This document shows, piece by piece, positions 1-10,771 of a stretch of 64,000 nt of DNA (its first letter is position 1; each line of letters begins with the position of its first letter). The DNA comes from Bugula neritina (Eukaryota; Bryozoa; Gymnolaemata; Cheilostomatida; Bugulidae). The notes under the pieces are model-generated. The model was not told where the DNA came from. It worked only from the letters and a program-made list of their open reading frames with translations, and searched no databases. The DNA lies in assembly GCA_964035545.1 (NCBI GenBank), contig OZ037766.1, positions 28,338,673 to 28,402,672 on the forward strand. The letters are read 5' to 3'. A program made the translations under genes and the position numbers.

Positions 1-32
1 TACATGATAGATTAAAATATATTTCGCACACA

Positions 33-165
33 CATAAATACAAACACATGCACACACACATATAACACACACACGCATGCACATACAACACACACACGCA
101 CACACACAGACAGACACACGCACGCACGCACACATGCACACACGCACGCACGAGCACACACACAT
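33..165. repeat. CA/CGCA microsatellite in lysozyme copy A intron
   Basis: Impure (CA)n and (CGCA)n tract. It lies just downstream, in gene sense, of lysozyme copy A exon 2, matching the position of the 7156-7190 tract in copy B, so it was probably present before the tandem duplication. Confidence 0.9.
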
Positions 166-193
166 TATATTATAAGCTATATAAGTTTCATAC

Positions 194-1637
194 CTGGGCT
201 AAACAGTTTAAACAGATCTGTGAGGCGCGACCAGAAACTGAAAGCAATAACAATATTTTTATGACATGTGTGTTAGCACAGGACAGTCAAACTTATTTAA
301 ATACTATTTTTACAGGTGTATTAATTTAAAGCTATTAGAATTATTTTAAAGTATTTTGAAATTATACAAACCAGAGCTGAAATTGCCTCTGCTGAATATG
401 CCATGTCTCAAACACTGCGGAAAATTGTATTTCTTGCTTTTGAGAACTTTTTTAGATTATTATTATTAGATATGTATTGGTGAGTCATTATTTGTTGCAA
501 AATAAATGCTTTTGGTTTATCAGAACTTATATATCACCATACTTTTATATAATGGTATGTCAGTATATGATCAAGCAAAGACAAAATGAAATTGTTTGGA
601 CAGAATTATGTAAATAATAATTGATGAATACATGTAATTAAATTAAAAACGGCATCAGATATCCAAAGTTAATAGTGAATCAGTTTGTTCGAAGATTCTA
701 TGAATTATATATTTTTTCATTAGATAGTAAGAAAATATCTCTAATAAAATTGTTTGTAGATACAGAAATTAATTTTTATTGGTACTTTCGCAGCAAACCA
801 CGAATATTGTTTAATATAGAGCTACTAGTTATTTATGTTTCTCCTGTTTAAGCATAAATGGGTATAAATATAACAACGTGTAAAAACATTGATAATATTT
901 TACATATTTATGCTACTCCAAAATTATTGAGATATGGTGTGATAATTCAAACAACAAATTTTGTTCTGATATTATATAGTGTTTGCACTCATAGCAATTG
1001 TTATTTCTATAAATACCTTTTGGAAAGTTTATGGCAAATAATAATAATCCAATATAAACTTTGATCACCTCCATGCTTTCTATTTTGTTCTAAGAAGTTT
1101 TATATAATACCAGTTATTATGTTATAGTAAATAGGCATTCACTATTGGAGATGGTTGCTTAAGTTATGTCTGTGTGGAGATTGCAGTGTGTATTATACTT
1201 GAGTTGATTGAGGAACAGGAAGAAATGTACCTTTCAGATACAAGTGATAAATGAGACAAACCATCAGCCAATCACCATCTAATATAACATATTTTTATAT
1301 ATTAACTGAACTTCTGTTTACAACATATAAAATGACACATTTATTTGCTGGAAATAACCATGGAAACAATGAATAGAAACAAATATAAGTAATGAATTCT
1401 ACTAGTAATGTACAAAGTATTGTGATTTATGTTACTTTAAACTGTAATCATGACCAACAGTTAGCGTTTTAGTCTGCATTTTGTTATATAAGGGCATGAC
1501 TCATTCAATATTTATCAATAAAAATGTAAAGATACAAATTGTCATCAGATTATTGCTGTTTGCCAATCACACAGCTTAAACTCTTTACCATCTAACAGCA
1601 ACACTAAGAGAACGTACAACTGCAAAGACTGATTCAT
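194..1637 (-). CDS. i-type lysozyme-like gene, copy A, 5' exons only
   Basis: Partial gene running off the left edge. The shared second exon is 194-237 (44 bp) and encodes SGRASQICLNCLAQ, the start of an i-type (destabilase) lysozyme domain. Two candidate first exons lie upstream: a proximal one at 1017-1074 (begins MEVIKVYIGLLLFAINFPK) and a distal one at 1589-1637 (begins MNQSLQLYVLLVLLLD). Both start with ATG, encode a signal-peptide-like stretch and end in phase 1 at a GT donor, so either joins exon 2 in frame. The domain core, catalytic region and any membrane span lie outside the window. The complete neighbour at 2923-8463 is a tandem duplicate, and both flanks align with it. Whether this copy also encodes a membrane span cannot be seen. 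The family call rests on that neighbour. Confidence 0.7.
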
Positions 1638-2258
1638 CTGCCCCTCATGGAGAAACTTATATTATAATACTGTTTACCAGGCTCTTGTGAAATCCTCAGG
1701 CAACACCCACACTGGGCATATGTGAAACAGAGTTTCAAAGAATATATAATTATATTTAAACTAGTTCTATAAATTGTGTATAAAAATTTCACCAAACTAA
1801 ATAACCATAGCTCAAGGTATAATTAAGCTATGGTGTCATATATGAAAGATCATCAGCCAAGCCACATTGGTGATAGGTGAACATTTAAAACGTACAACTT
1901 GTGCATTATAGAAATATATCATATTATGCACAACCTATTGGTAGCATAATAAAACGCTGGATCAGAATTACCGTCTACATGCAGACACAACTCTTAAGTA
2001 TTATCTAAATTGCTACTATAATGCATAATATTCAGCCGGGCTATATTTTACAACAGCATATAATAGAATATGTTAATTGTAATTCAATAAAATTTTCTAT
2101 TTTTGAATTCGTGTACATTACGTTTTCTATAACGAGTATATCATATAGTTGCTCCATAAATCACCTGACAAGTGGCATGAATTTTTCCCTATAAACATCT
2201 TTTTTAGTGAATCATTTAAAATCAATACTGCAGTCATTTCAAACTATACAATAACATG

Positions 2259-2274
2259 TATACACACACACACA

Positions 2275-2357
<83 letters not shown>

Positions 2358-2366
2358 GCGCGCGCG
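2259..2366. repeat. (CGCA)n microsatellite
   Basis: Nearly pure CGCA repeat of about 100 bp, preceded by CA and ended by CG. It lies upstream of lysozyme copy A, matching the 9381-9448 tract upstream of copy B. The open frame reading through it (alternating His, Ala, Arg, Thr) is an artefact. Confidence 0.95.
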
Positions 2367-2922
2367 AATAGATGTGTGATATTATGAGTATAGTAGTGAG
2401 GTATTATGACTATTATGAAATTCTAGGGTAAAAGTACAAAAAGTGGTTAAAACCAACATTTATACTATTTTCATTCAAACTCACAAAAATGATAATATGA
2501 TTGTGTGCTATCAGAATGATGGCATTTTACATAATTTTCTTACAGGAGTTTAACTCTTGCTGTTGTAAAATATATTATACAGCAACTGATTAAATTATTG
2601 TCCATCTTTTAGAAAATATTTTGAGCCTTATCACCTAAAATTTTGTCAGTATTCTGCTAACAAAACATCATTGGATATATAGTTGAAAATAAATTTGTTA
2701 CATACATGTTAACAATTCATCATAATCATACTGTAAACGCAGTAATAATATTGCTCTTATAGCTATTTCAAATACATTTTGAATGTTGACAGCAAGCGAC
2801 TTGGCGATTCAACAAACTAAATAGAAGAAGCTGGTTCAACCTGAAATTCTCATTCATGTTACAAACGTCGCTGTCAAATGTTGCAAATCAGTACTACTAC
2901 AACTATTCTTTTGTAAAAATTA

Positions 2923-5900
2923 TCATGCAGTGTATCCATCTACAATAGTGACATTTGACACATAGGTGATGGGTGGAGTTGCATTTTCCTTAGAAATCTC
3001 TCTGGGTGCCGGTATAGGAGATTTGTTTGGAGTTCTGTGCAAGCCCACTGATTGGCTGATGTTTCCAACGTTGTTTGTGTTGACATACAATCCATCTGAT
3101 GCTGTATTTGTGTCAGCAGCTGCTTTTATTTCACTTGTAGCCAACTCTTCCTTGTCCAAAGTCTCCACGGATATTTTATGATATGGAATGGGTTGTTCGT
3201 AATGAAGATCATAGTCTGGTGAAATAATGGTTGTAGTGTTGGCCGTAGTCTGAGAAACTGTAGGATTAACCACAGGTGCTCTGTGTGGAGGAGGAATAGA
3301 AAGATTATGAGATGGAATTGTAGAAATACGGAGTTGCTCTCGACGTGATGTGTACATATTGTCTGTAGATCGCCTGTTCAGCATCTCTCTACTGATGATC
3401 TTACCTGACTGTTTTTGTTTATTTCCCCCATGATGTTCTAAATCTAAAAATAAATATCAACAATCAAAAACTAATTTGGAATCACTCAAGACATGAATTG
3501 TAGCGATTGAAGTTTCCACTATGGAAAATTTCAAATTTAACTCTCTATGCTGTGTAATTTGAAAGCAAAGTAATAGAAACTTCAGACTAGCAATACATTT
3601 TATTTTTTAATTCTTCTCTAGGTATCAAAACAATATAACTTTCTGTTGGTATAAATAAATACTATAGCATTGCATTTTTTAGCCAGAGTAAATATTAGTG
3701 GTGGCTCATTCTGTAAAAAGTTGAATATATATCCTACATGGGCTGATCTTGTATTGTTTTTAGTTTGTAAAATTTAGCAATTGCCATTGTAATGTTAGAC
3801 GTTTTTTACTTAATTTGTATGGAAAACGCAATAGTTGACTAATATTTGTCTTTATAGTACCGGTCAAAGTTAAATGTGCAAGATGGCAGCTGTGTAAATT
3901 AATTAATTTAAGAATGTTTAACTTAATTTTATTTTGTTGTCAGGATGATTGACTTCACAATAAATTAACACTGCATTGTGCAGTACATACCATCACTTAG
4001 TCACCATAACCTGCCATTTTGCATCCTGACAATTCTATAATTTTAGCTGGTGAAAGTATTCTTTGCATACAATAAAAACATTTTCTAATTAAAAACTGAC
4101 TTGACTTTTTTTGCAAAAAATATGATTTCAGCATTTAAAGCTGACTGAGATTGGCGATATAGGGTTTGTTCTCAAAAATTTCAAATATTGTGTGGTAAAC
4201 AGAACTTAATAACTGTATTTCTCTAAAATTTTTGTCAAACAATAAGTACATAATATGGAAGTTTTAATTTAGCGGCAACAGCAGGTAATCTGGGTAAAGC
4301 AGCAAGTAGTATGAGTAAGGCAGCAGGTAATATAGATAGGTAGTCAGTTTACTAGCTATTGGATACTAAATAATACTATATATTATGTTCACCTTATGAT
4401 GTTGTTAGTGTTGAAACTACTCAGGCAAATGCTATTTATTATTTCAACATCATATTCTCAGCACTAACCAAATTTATTGATGTTGAAAACGTATAAATGT
4501 GCATGAAACCAAGTTTGAAAAATTGATTTATGTAGCACTAAAAAGCCAAAAAAAAATAAAAACTAAAATTAGCTAGAAAAGGTACAAAAGATAAAGTTTT
4601 TTTATAATTCTTCTCTCAACACTAAGCTTTTGCTTATAACTGGCTAGTTTTAGTTTAGTTTTAGCTGCAAACAATGCATCTATCCCTCATCAAATAGTAA
4701 TGCATTTGATAAAAGTAAAACCGACAATAATTGAGACGAAGGTTAATTTTGGCCGCATCACTAATTTTTATTGCATAAGTTTTTATTATTTTTCATTTAG
4801 GATAACTTACAGCTTTATAAAATACAATATATTATGCTATATAATATTTAATCTGTTATATAATCTTTTATATAATTTTTGTATTTTTAAAATATAATAA
4901 ATGATATATCATGCAATATAACATATGTTATATTGTATAATAGATCATACGATGCAATATGTTATATAATTTATAGTTTACAATTATGATACTATGTTAC
5001 ATTGTATAATAATGTGTTACATTTATAGGCACTAATAATGTATTGCATTTAAGCACTATAATTATATAAGGTAAATATTATCATTGCATGTTACTAACTT
5101 AATATAAAATATATAATTAATAGAAATAACCAAAACTTTTTTTTACTAAATTAAAACGTACACTAAACAATTGAGCTATCTTAAGCAAAACAATATGTTT
5201 ACAATTACCTGAATCAGCGCCACGGGTGTGCTTATTCTTCAGTAAATAACAAAGGCAACCAATAAAAACTGCAAGGAGGACAACTCCACATGGAGCTAGT
5301 ATATATAAGGATAGAAGTGGGTCCTGTGTTATAGGTCTGTTTGTAGTCTGTCCAATGGTTGTAGTTGTATCACACTCTCCATACAGTGCTGTAAGTAAGT
5401 ATATGTATATACATAGTATCCTTATTAACATATACGCTAATATACATACTGTATTCCTGTATAATTATAAGACAAATTAAAACATTGAAATTTTAACAAA
5501 TTTCAAATAAACTAAGCAGTTGTGTAACTTATAAGTATGTCTAAACGATTTTGGAATAATGAAATTTTGAAGATATTGCAAAAGTTTCTTATTTAATAAA
5601 AAATTTGGGCCCACAGTAATTTTTCTTCAAATTAAAATGTAATTTGTGTAACTATTGACAATTTACTATATACTACTACTGAAACAGATGTTTCATAATT
5701 TTAGTTTTCTCTAGTCATGCTTTGTAGGAAGTTGTAATCAATTCATCATTGTATTTTGACAAATCAAAGTAAACACTGTTGTTTATTTATAAGTGTTGTT
5801 AATGTTTGATTTTCATTCGATCAAACAAAAATAGCTATATATAGACCATTGAGCTATATATTAGTACTGACTATTTATATCAAAATCATTGTTTATGTTA

Positions 5901-8463
5901 TTGATAGCTTGAGCCTATCAATGATTTTATGTCTATATGCAGTCAATATTTTTGTCGTGTTGTTTTTAAATTCATGAACCTAATTCGTTGAATTTTGTGT
6001 CAAAACAGAAGTACTTGCAAAAATTCAACAGCCAATCATCATTAAGCTTCCTTACCAAGTATATATTATTTTGTATACAAATCATGCAGGTGTAGGAAAG
6101 TGCACAATGTCATATACAATTATATTGCATCACTATGAAATGACAAACTAAAACCACATGGATTTAAATGTAACATGAATATCTGCATAAATTATTACAA
6201 TAACTTGTCTAATAAATTTCCTCATGACATTGAACGCGTTATCAAACTAACCAGGCAGGTGCAAAACAACTTGATTCTAGCAAAAGATTGCACCGTGAAA
6301 AGATGTCTGTCTACAAGCTGAACCGATTATATACAAATCTCAATTTTTAATCAGTGAATTTGACTTTGATATTAAAAAGAAGATAGTGCACTTGCATATA
6401 TTATTCATCTAACAAAAATCTTGGCAAATGGGTTAATATTAAACTTTAGTTTTTGTTTACTTACTTTTGCATCCACATTTGGGTTCTTGTTTAGCTAGAA
6501 AGGTAAAAATAGCTTCACTGTTAACCCAGGCACAGGAAAGATGGCCGAACCCATGCATCCTGGCATAGTCTGCACATTGCAGTTGCTCGTAATCGAAGCC
6601 AACTCTCCTCTGTCGACCAATCAGACAGCCATCCTCATATTTATCCTGCCAAGCTTTCACACACTCCGTAGCACAGTCATAGTCAGTTGTGCAGTTTCTA
6701 AAGTCTGGATCTGAAAAATATGCTGTAGCTCTGAATAATTGCTCAATATTTTAGTATTTAGCATTTAGGAAAATTATAATAATAAAATAAAGCTTGCTTT
6801 GCAGAATTATTAAGCAGGCGTCATGTCTAAAAGGAATATACTCAGATAATTTCAGATAACAATTGTTATTACGTTTTATGTAGATATTGCTTTAGCATCA
6901 AATACCTGAAACAAAACCTTTGCAATCTTCGAAAAAACGGTTGGAAATTCTGTATGGCCCACAAAATTCCATATCTTTTATATAATCTTTTACACAGCCA
7001 TCTTCAGGGCGAATCTAAAACAGAGAGTGTAAATCACTTACATATTATTATGCTTCTTCAACATGCTCTGTTCTATACTATTTGTAAGCATGAAAGTCAC
7101 TGTTAATATAAGCTAAAAAGTCAAACTACATAATATATAGAATAGAATACATTTTGCACGCACGCACTCACGCACGCACGCATGCACGAACATTATATTA
7201 TAAGCTATATAAGTATCATACCTGGGCTAAACAGTTTAAACAGATCTGTGAGGCGTGACCAGAAACTGAAAACAATAACAATATTTTTATGACATGTGTG
7301 TGTTAGCGCAAGACAGTAAAATTTATTTAAATACTGTTTTTACAGGTGTTTTAATTTAAAGCTACATTAGAATTGTTTTAAACATGTCTCAAACACTGCG
7401 GAAAATTGCATTTCTTGGTTTTGGTAAGTTCTTTAGATAATTAATATTAAATATGTATTGGTGAGTCATTATTTGTTGCAAAATAAATGCTTTTAGTTCA
7501 TGAGAACTTATAAATCACCATAGTATATATTAGAGAGATAGGTTTATATCAGTATATATACTTGTGTATAATAGTAAGTCATTCTGATCACACAAACACA
7601 CTTTAGAATTGTTTAGACAAAATTATGTAAATAATATTGGACATAAATATGTGCAATTATTATAATAACAGTATCAGTTTTCTGAAGCTCCTATAAGTGA
7701 AACAGTTTGTTAAAAAATTTATGAGTTACACATTTTGTCATTAAATAGTTGAAAAGACTCTAACTAGAGAGATATAGTTAACCAATACAAAAGTGCTTAT
7801 ATTTTAATAAAACTTAAATATCGTATATTATACTACTCCTGGGTATACAACATGCATAGATATAACTCTTAGCTATCATTTAAGTTTACAAGTTTATTCA
7901 GTTTAAAACATTTTCATTGTATTCTATAATACTGATAAGATAGTAACAGCAAGCATAATAATGTGAATATTATTGACAGTGGTAAGATATATTAATTATA
8001 AATCAATCTGATTCTAGAAGTGCTAATCGTATCGGTATGAAGATTATGCCTAAACAAGTTATTGCAATAAATTGCAATACTATGCATAGTATTGCAATTT
8101 ATTGCAATAACTTGTTTAGGCATAATCTTCATACGAATACAATGTATAAGCTAAAGTTAAAAAAACTAGAAAAAATTTTTAAGCGTTTTCATAAATTATC
8201 AAACCATAGTTGAATAAAATTTTCAATTAGGGCTGCTATAATTTGTCATAGTTTTCAATTCATTTTAAACACAAGTTTGATAAAACATTTAATGACATCA
8301 ATAATATTGTATATATGTATGTCGCTCAACAATAATTAGAATAATAAACAACAATTTATCATAATAATTTATTTTTATAGTATTGGCTGTTCTCTATATA
8401 AATACCTTTCACAAAGTTAACGGCAAATATTAATAATCTGATACGAACTTTCGTCAACTCCAT
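2923..8463 (-). CDS. membrane-anchored i-type lysozyme with long cytoplasmic tail, copy B
   Basis: Six coding exons join in frame: 8406-8463, 7222-7265, 6906-7014, 6465-6710, 5209-5388 and 2923-3443, giving 385 aa. Residues 1-24 form a signal peptide. Residues ~25-150 match the destabilase/i-type lysozyme family: CLNC, then PEDGC with the family's catalytic Glu (E38), CGPYRI, DCATECVKAW and CADYARMHG. The second catalytic residue (Asp six residues before the Cys of CGPY in family members) is Ile here, with Asp two residues away on each side. A Thr-rich stalk leads to one membrane span (~180-202), followed by ~180 cytoplasmic residues with seven Tyr (YVNT, YHKI, YVSN among them) and Pro-rich PPPHRAP and SPIPAPR. 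Family members are normally secreted and end after the lysozyme domain. The usual role is hydrolysis of peptidoglycan; a sensor role here is inference. Confidence 0.82.
7156..7190. repeat. CGCA microsatellite in intron
   Basis: Short impure CGCA tract downstream (gene sense) of copy B exon 2. It occupies the same position as the longer tract at 33-165 in copy A. Confidence 0.85.
8035..8134. repeat. 100-bp perfect palindrome
   Basis: The two 50-bp arms are exact reverse complements around a central ATGCAT, with no spacer. The arms start with GTATGAAGATTATGCC and contain an inner ATTGCAAT repeat. The palindrome lies in the intron between the proximal first exon (8406-8463) and exon 2 of lysozyme copy B. 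No corresponding structure was found in copy A, so it probably arose after the duplication. Confidence 0.95.
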
Positions 8464-8946
8464 GTCCTCTAAAATGTTTCTAATACTTTTGTATATACTC
8501 TGCAATATGATGTTTGCAAATAAACATTCACTATTAGCGATGTTTGTCTAAGTTATGTCTGTGTGGAGAGTGCGGTGTGTATTATACTCGAGTTGAGGAA
8601 CATGAGGAAATGCACCTCTCAAATATAAATGATAGATGAGACAAACCAACAACCAATTACCATTTAATATAACATTTTACATTATCGGAATATTTTTTAT
8701 GATATATTAGATGACATTTTTATTTGTTTGAGATAACCATAGAAACAAAGAATAGAAACAGATAGTTTTAAAGTCTACTAGTAATACAAAAAATACCGTA
8801 AGTTAGATTACTTGCCTGTAATTATGACCATAAGTTGGAGTTTCGTCTGCATCTGGTATGACTCATTCAATATTAATCAACAATAAGTAAAAGTACTGAT
8901 GTTCTTACTTTATTGTTGTTTGCCAACCAAGCAGCGAACTGTCTAC

Positions 8947-8995
8947 CATCTACCAGCAACGCCAAGAAAAGTTGTAGCTGCAGACACTAATCTAT
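8947..8995 (-). pseudogene. broken distal first exon of lysozyme copy B
   Basis: This aligns without gaps to the intact copy A exon at 1589-1637. The start codon has become ATA, codon 3 is the stop TAG, and the donor GT is kept. It can no longer start the protein, so copy B must use the proximal first exon (8406-8463) or an unseen one. Confidence 0.65.
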
Positions 8996-9380
8996 CTGGG
9001 CACCGCCGTTTCCCAATAGAAATGCGTATATTTTAGCATTATATTTAGGAAGCTACTGTGAAAATCCTCAGACAGCCCCCACACTTGGCATATGTGAAAC
9101 AGAGTTTAAAAGAATATATATAACCAAACAAGCTCATTCAAACGTAGTATAAGTATAAACATTTCACCAAACTAAATAAGCATAATTTAAGGACAAAGGT
9201 ATAAGCTTGACTACACATAGCCATGCCATGACTCATATGCCAACAGCTCAAACAATGTAACTTGCAAACTATAAAAGAATCTTCTAATATAATGTGCAAT
9301 CCTAGCATGTATAGCCTATATCATAATATAACGAGAGAATAAAAGTCAGAATAAACATCTGAATGTAAACACTGTTTTAT

Positions 9381-9448
9381 ATGTGCGCGCACGCACGCAC
9401 GCGCGCGTGCGTGCGTGCGTGTGTGCGTGTGTGCGTGCGTGTGTGTGG
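9381..9448. repeat. CGCA/GTGC microsatellite between divergent genes
   Basis: Impure GCAC tract that switches to GTGC after a central CGCGCG, so it can fold back on itself. It lies between lysozyme copy B (minus strand) and the first orphan gene (plus strand) and marks the right end of the duplicated lysozyme block. Confidence 0.9.
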
Positions 9449-9557
9449 AAAGAATTTGCTGATTCTTGATTGACCATGAAAAATCATGTAAAAATAAAAT
9501 TTTACGCGAGTTAAACTTAATTGAAAAGTTACATAGCAAATTGTAAATAGGAATTAT

Positions 9558-9709
9558 AAGAATTCTTCAACTCTTGTTTAGAATGCATGAACTATCAGTG
9601 AAGCCATTCCTCTCAACAATTAAATTACATCACAAAAAGCTACTGTAGTCATCACTGTTTGAATGTTTGGCTTGTTACGCAGCTGCTATCATCAAACTGC
9701 AAATCAAAG
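9558..9709 (+). promoter_or_regulatory. conserved upstream block of orphan gene 1
   Basis: About 150 bp ahead of the start codon are kept in all three units (also 12286-12415 and 14925-15060), including GAATGCATGAAC and CAGCTGCTATCATCAAACTGC. It probably covers the proximal promoter and 5' UTR. An upstream ATG (9662 here) opens a short out-of-frame uORF. No clear TATA box was identified. Confidence 0.4.
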
Positions 9710-10771
9710 ATGTTTTCTAATACATGGAATATCTATTGGACAATAGCTACAGCTATTATGATGTTGGATGTTGGATATAGGAATGGATTACTCCCGATTA
9801 TATGGTGGATCATCAAACTACTATTGCCTGTTGTTGGCCAAATAATCCTTGTGGCTGTAACAATTTCTTTTGTTCTTGTGTAAGTATTAAAATTCAACTA
9901 TGTAGTCATTTCTTTGTCTGCTATATATAACCATTAGTAAGTTTTTGCACATTCACAAGTCAATTTGGGCCTATGCAATGCTTTTTTTAATAAAAACTTA
10001 AGCAAGTTTATAGTTGCCGCATCCCTGTGAGAAAACCCCAGATGAAAAAGGTTTTTTGTTAAATCGGGCTAAGGACTTATTTAGATGAGGCACCAGAGCA
10101 ATTCTGATTGTATGCTTTTCCTAAAATAACATAATTACTTTTGTCGGCTCGAACCCATGACTTGAGACAATAGCAGTAGCTACTCTTTTTTCTTCTAATG
10201 AGTGTCTAAAAAGAGAAATTTGACTCAAGAATTTATCATAAATTATAGACCTGAAATTTGGCAAAACTATATCTCAGATGACAATGGTGAAAGCATGGCA
10301 AAGGAAAAGGAAAAAACCCAAAGTGCGTCTCAATTTTCAGAAACACCTCAAAAGGAACTCTTAGAGCCCTTTTTACCCTCACAATCGCAGTGTGAAGCAG
10401 CAGCTGACGTTAAAGAAATTAAGCCAGACAAGGGTGGGATAATTTAAATCATAATATACATTACAATATAGTGTGTACATCACTTTTTGCTCAATCACTA
10501 CTCTATTACACTCTGTTTTTCCATTCAATGTATAATATAGTATGTTGTATTTATAACATATATATCTGATTATTAAATATGAATTTAGCCACTCTAGTTT
10601 CATTACTCTGATCTTCAATGCCATAACTGTTGTGGTTAACAGTGGTAAAGTATATTAATATTATTTTTAGCTGAAAAAGTTGTCTGCTCATCAGAAAACA
10701 AGATTCCCTCCATAAAAGAGAGAAAAAAAATGTTATCCAAATATCTCAACTTAAATTCTAAAATGGGCTAA
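9710..10771 (+). CDS. orphan two-helix membrane protein, copy 1
   Basis: Family not recognised. Exons 9710-9879, 10249-10433 and 10671-10771 join in frame (phases 2 and 1) to give 151 aa. Exon 1 is hydrophobic throughout: a segment at ~9-24, the polar turn VGYRNG, and a long segment at ~27-57 with IIWWIIKLLLP. Exon 2 is a charged Ser/Glu/Lys-rich tail (SDDNGESMAKEKEK). Exon 3 holds SIKERKKMLSKYLNLNSKMG, the C-terminal signature of the family. A 3' UTR exon follows from ~10886, with AATAAA at 11149. The layout suggests a membrane hairpin or short two-pass protein with a soluble tail. The second half of exon 1 differs from copies 2 and 3 (VVGQIILVAV in place of AVVKVIFVTV). Confidence 0.75.
10002..10186 (-). 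mobile_element. tRNA-derived SINE-like element, copy 1
   Basis: This shares most of its length with 49911-50070: GCAAGTTTATAG, CCCTGTGAGAAA, GGTTTTTTGTTA, CGGGCTAA and TTAGATGAGGCAC. Read on the minus strand it carries a pol III B-box-like GGGTTCGAGCC near its 5' end, with CTCAAGTCAT upstream. It lies in intron 1 of orphan copy 1. Units 2 and 3 appear to lack it, so it inserted after unit 1 split off. Confidence 0.6.

Noticed and set aside
2149-2379. Open frame with a His/Ala/Arg/Thr repeat
   Set aside because: It is a read-through of the CGCA microsatellite; no splice sites or domain.
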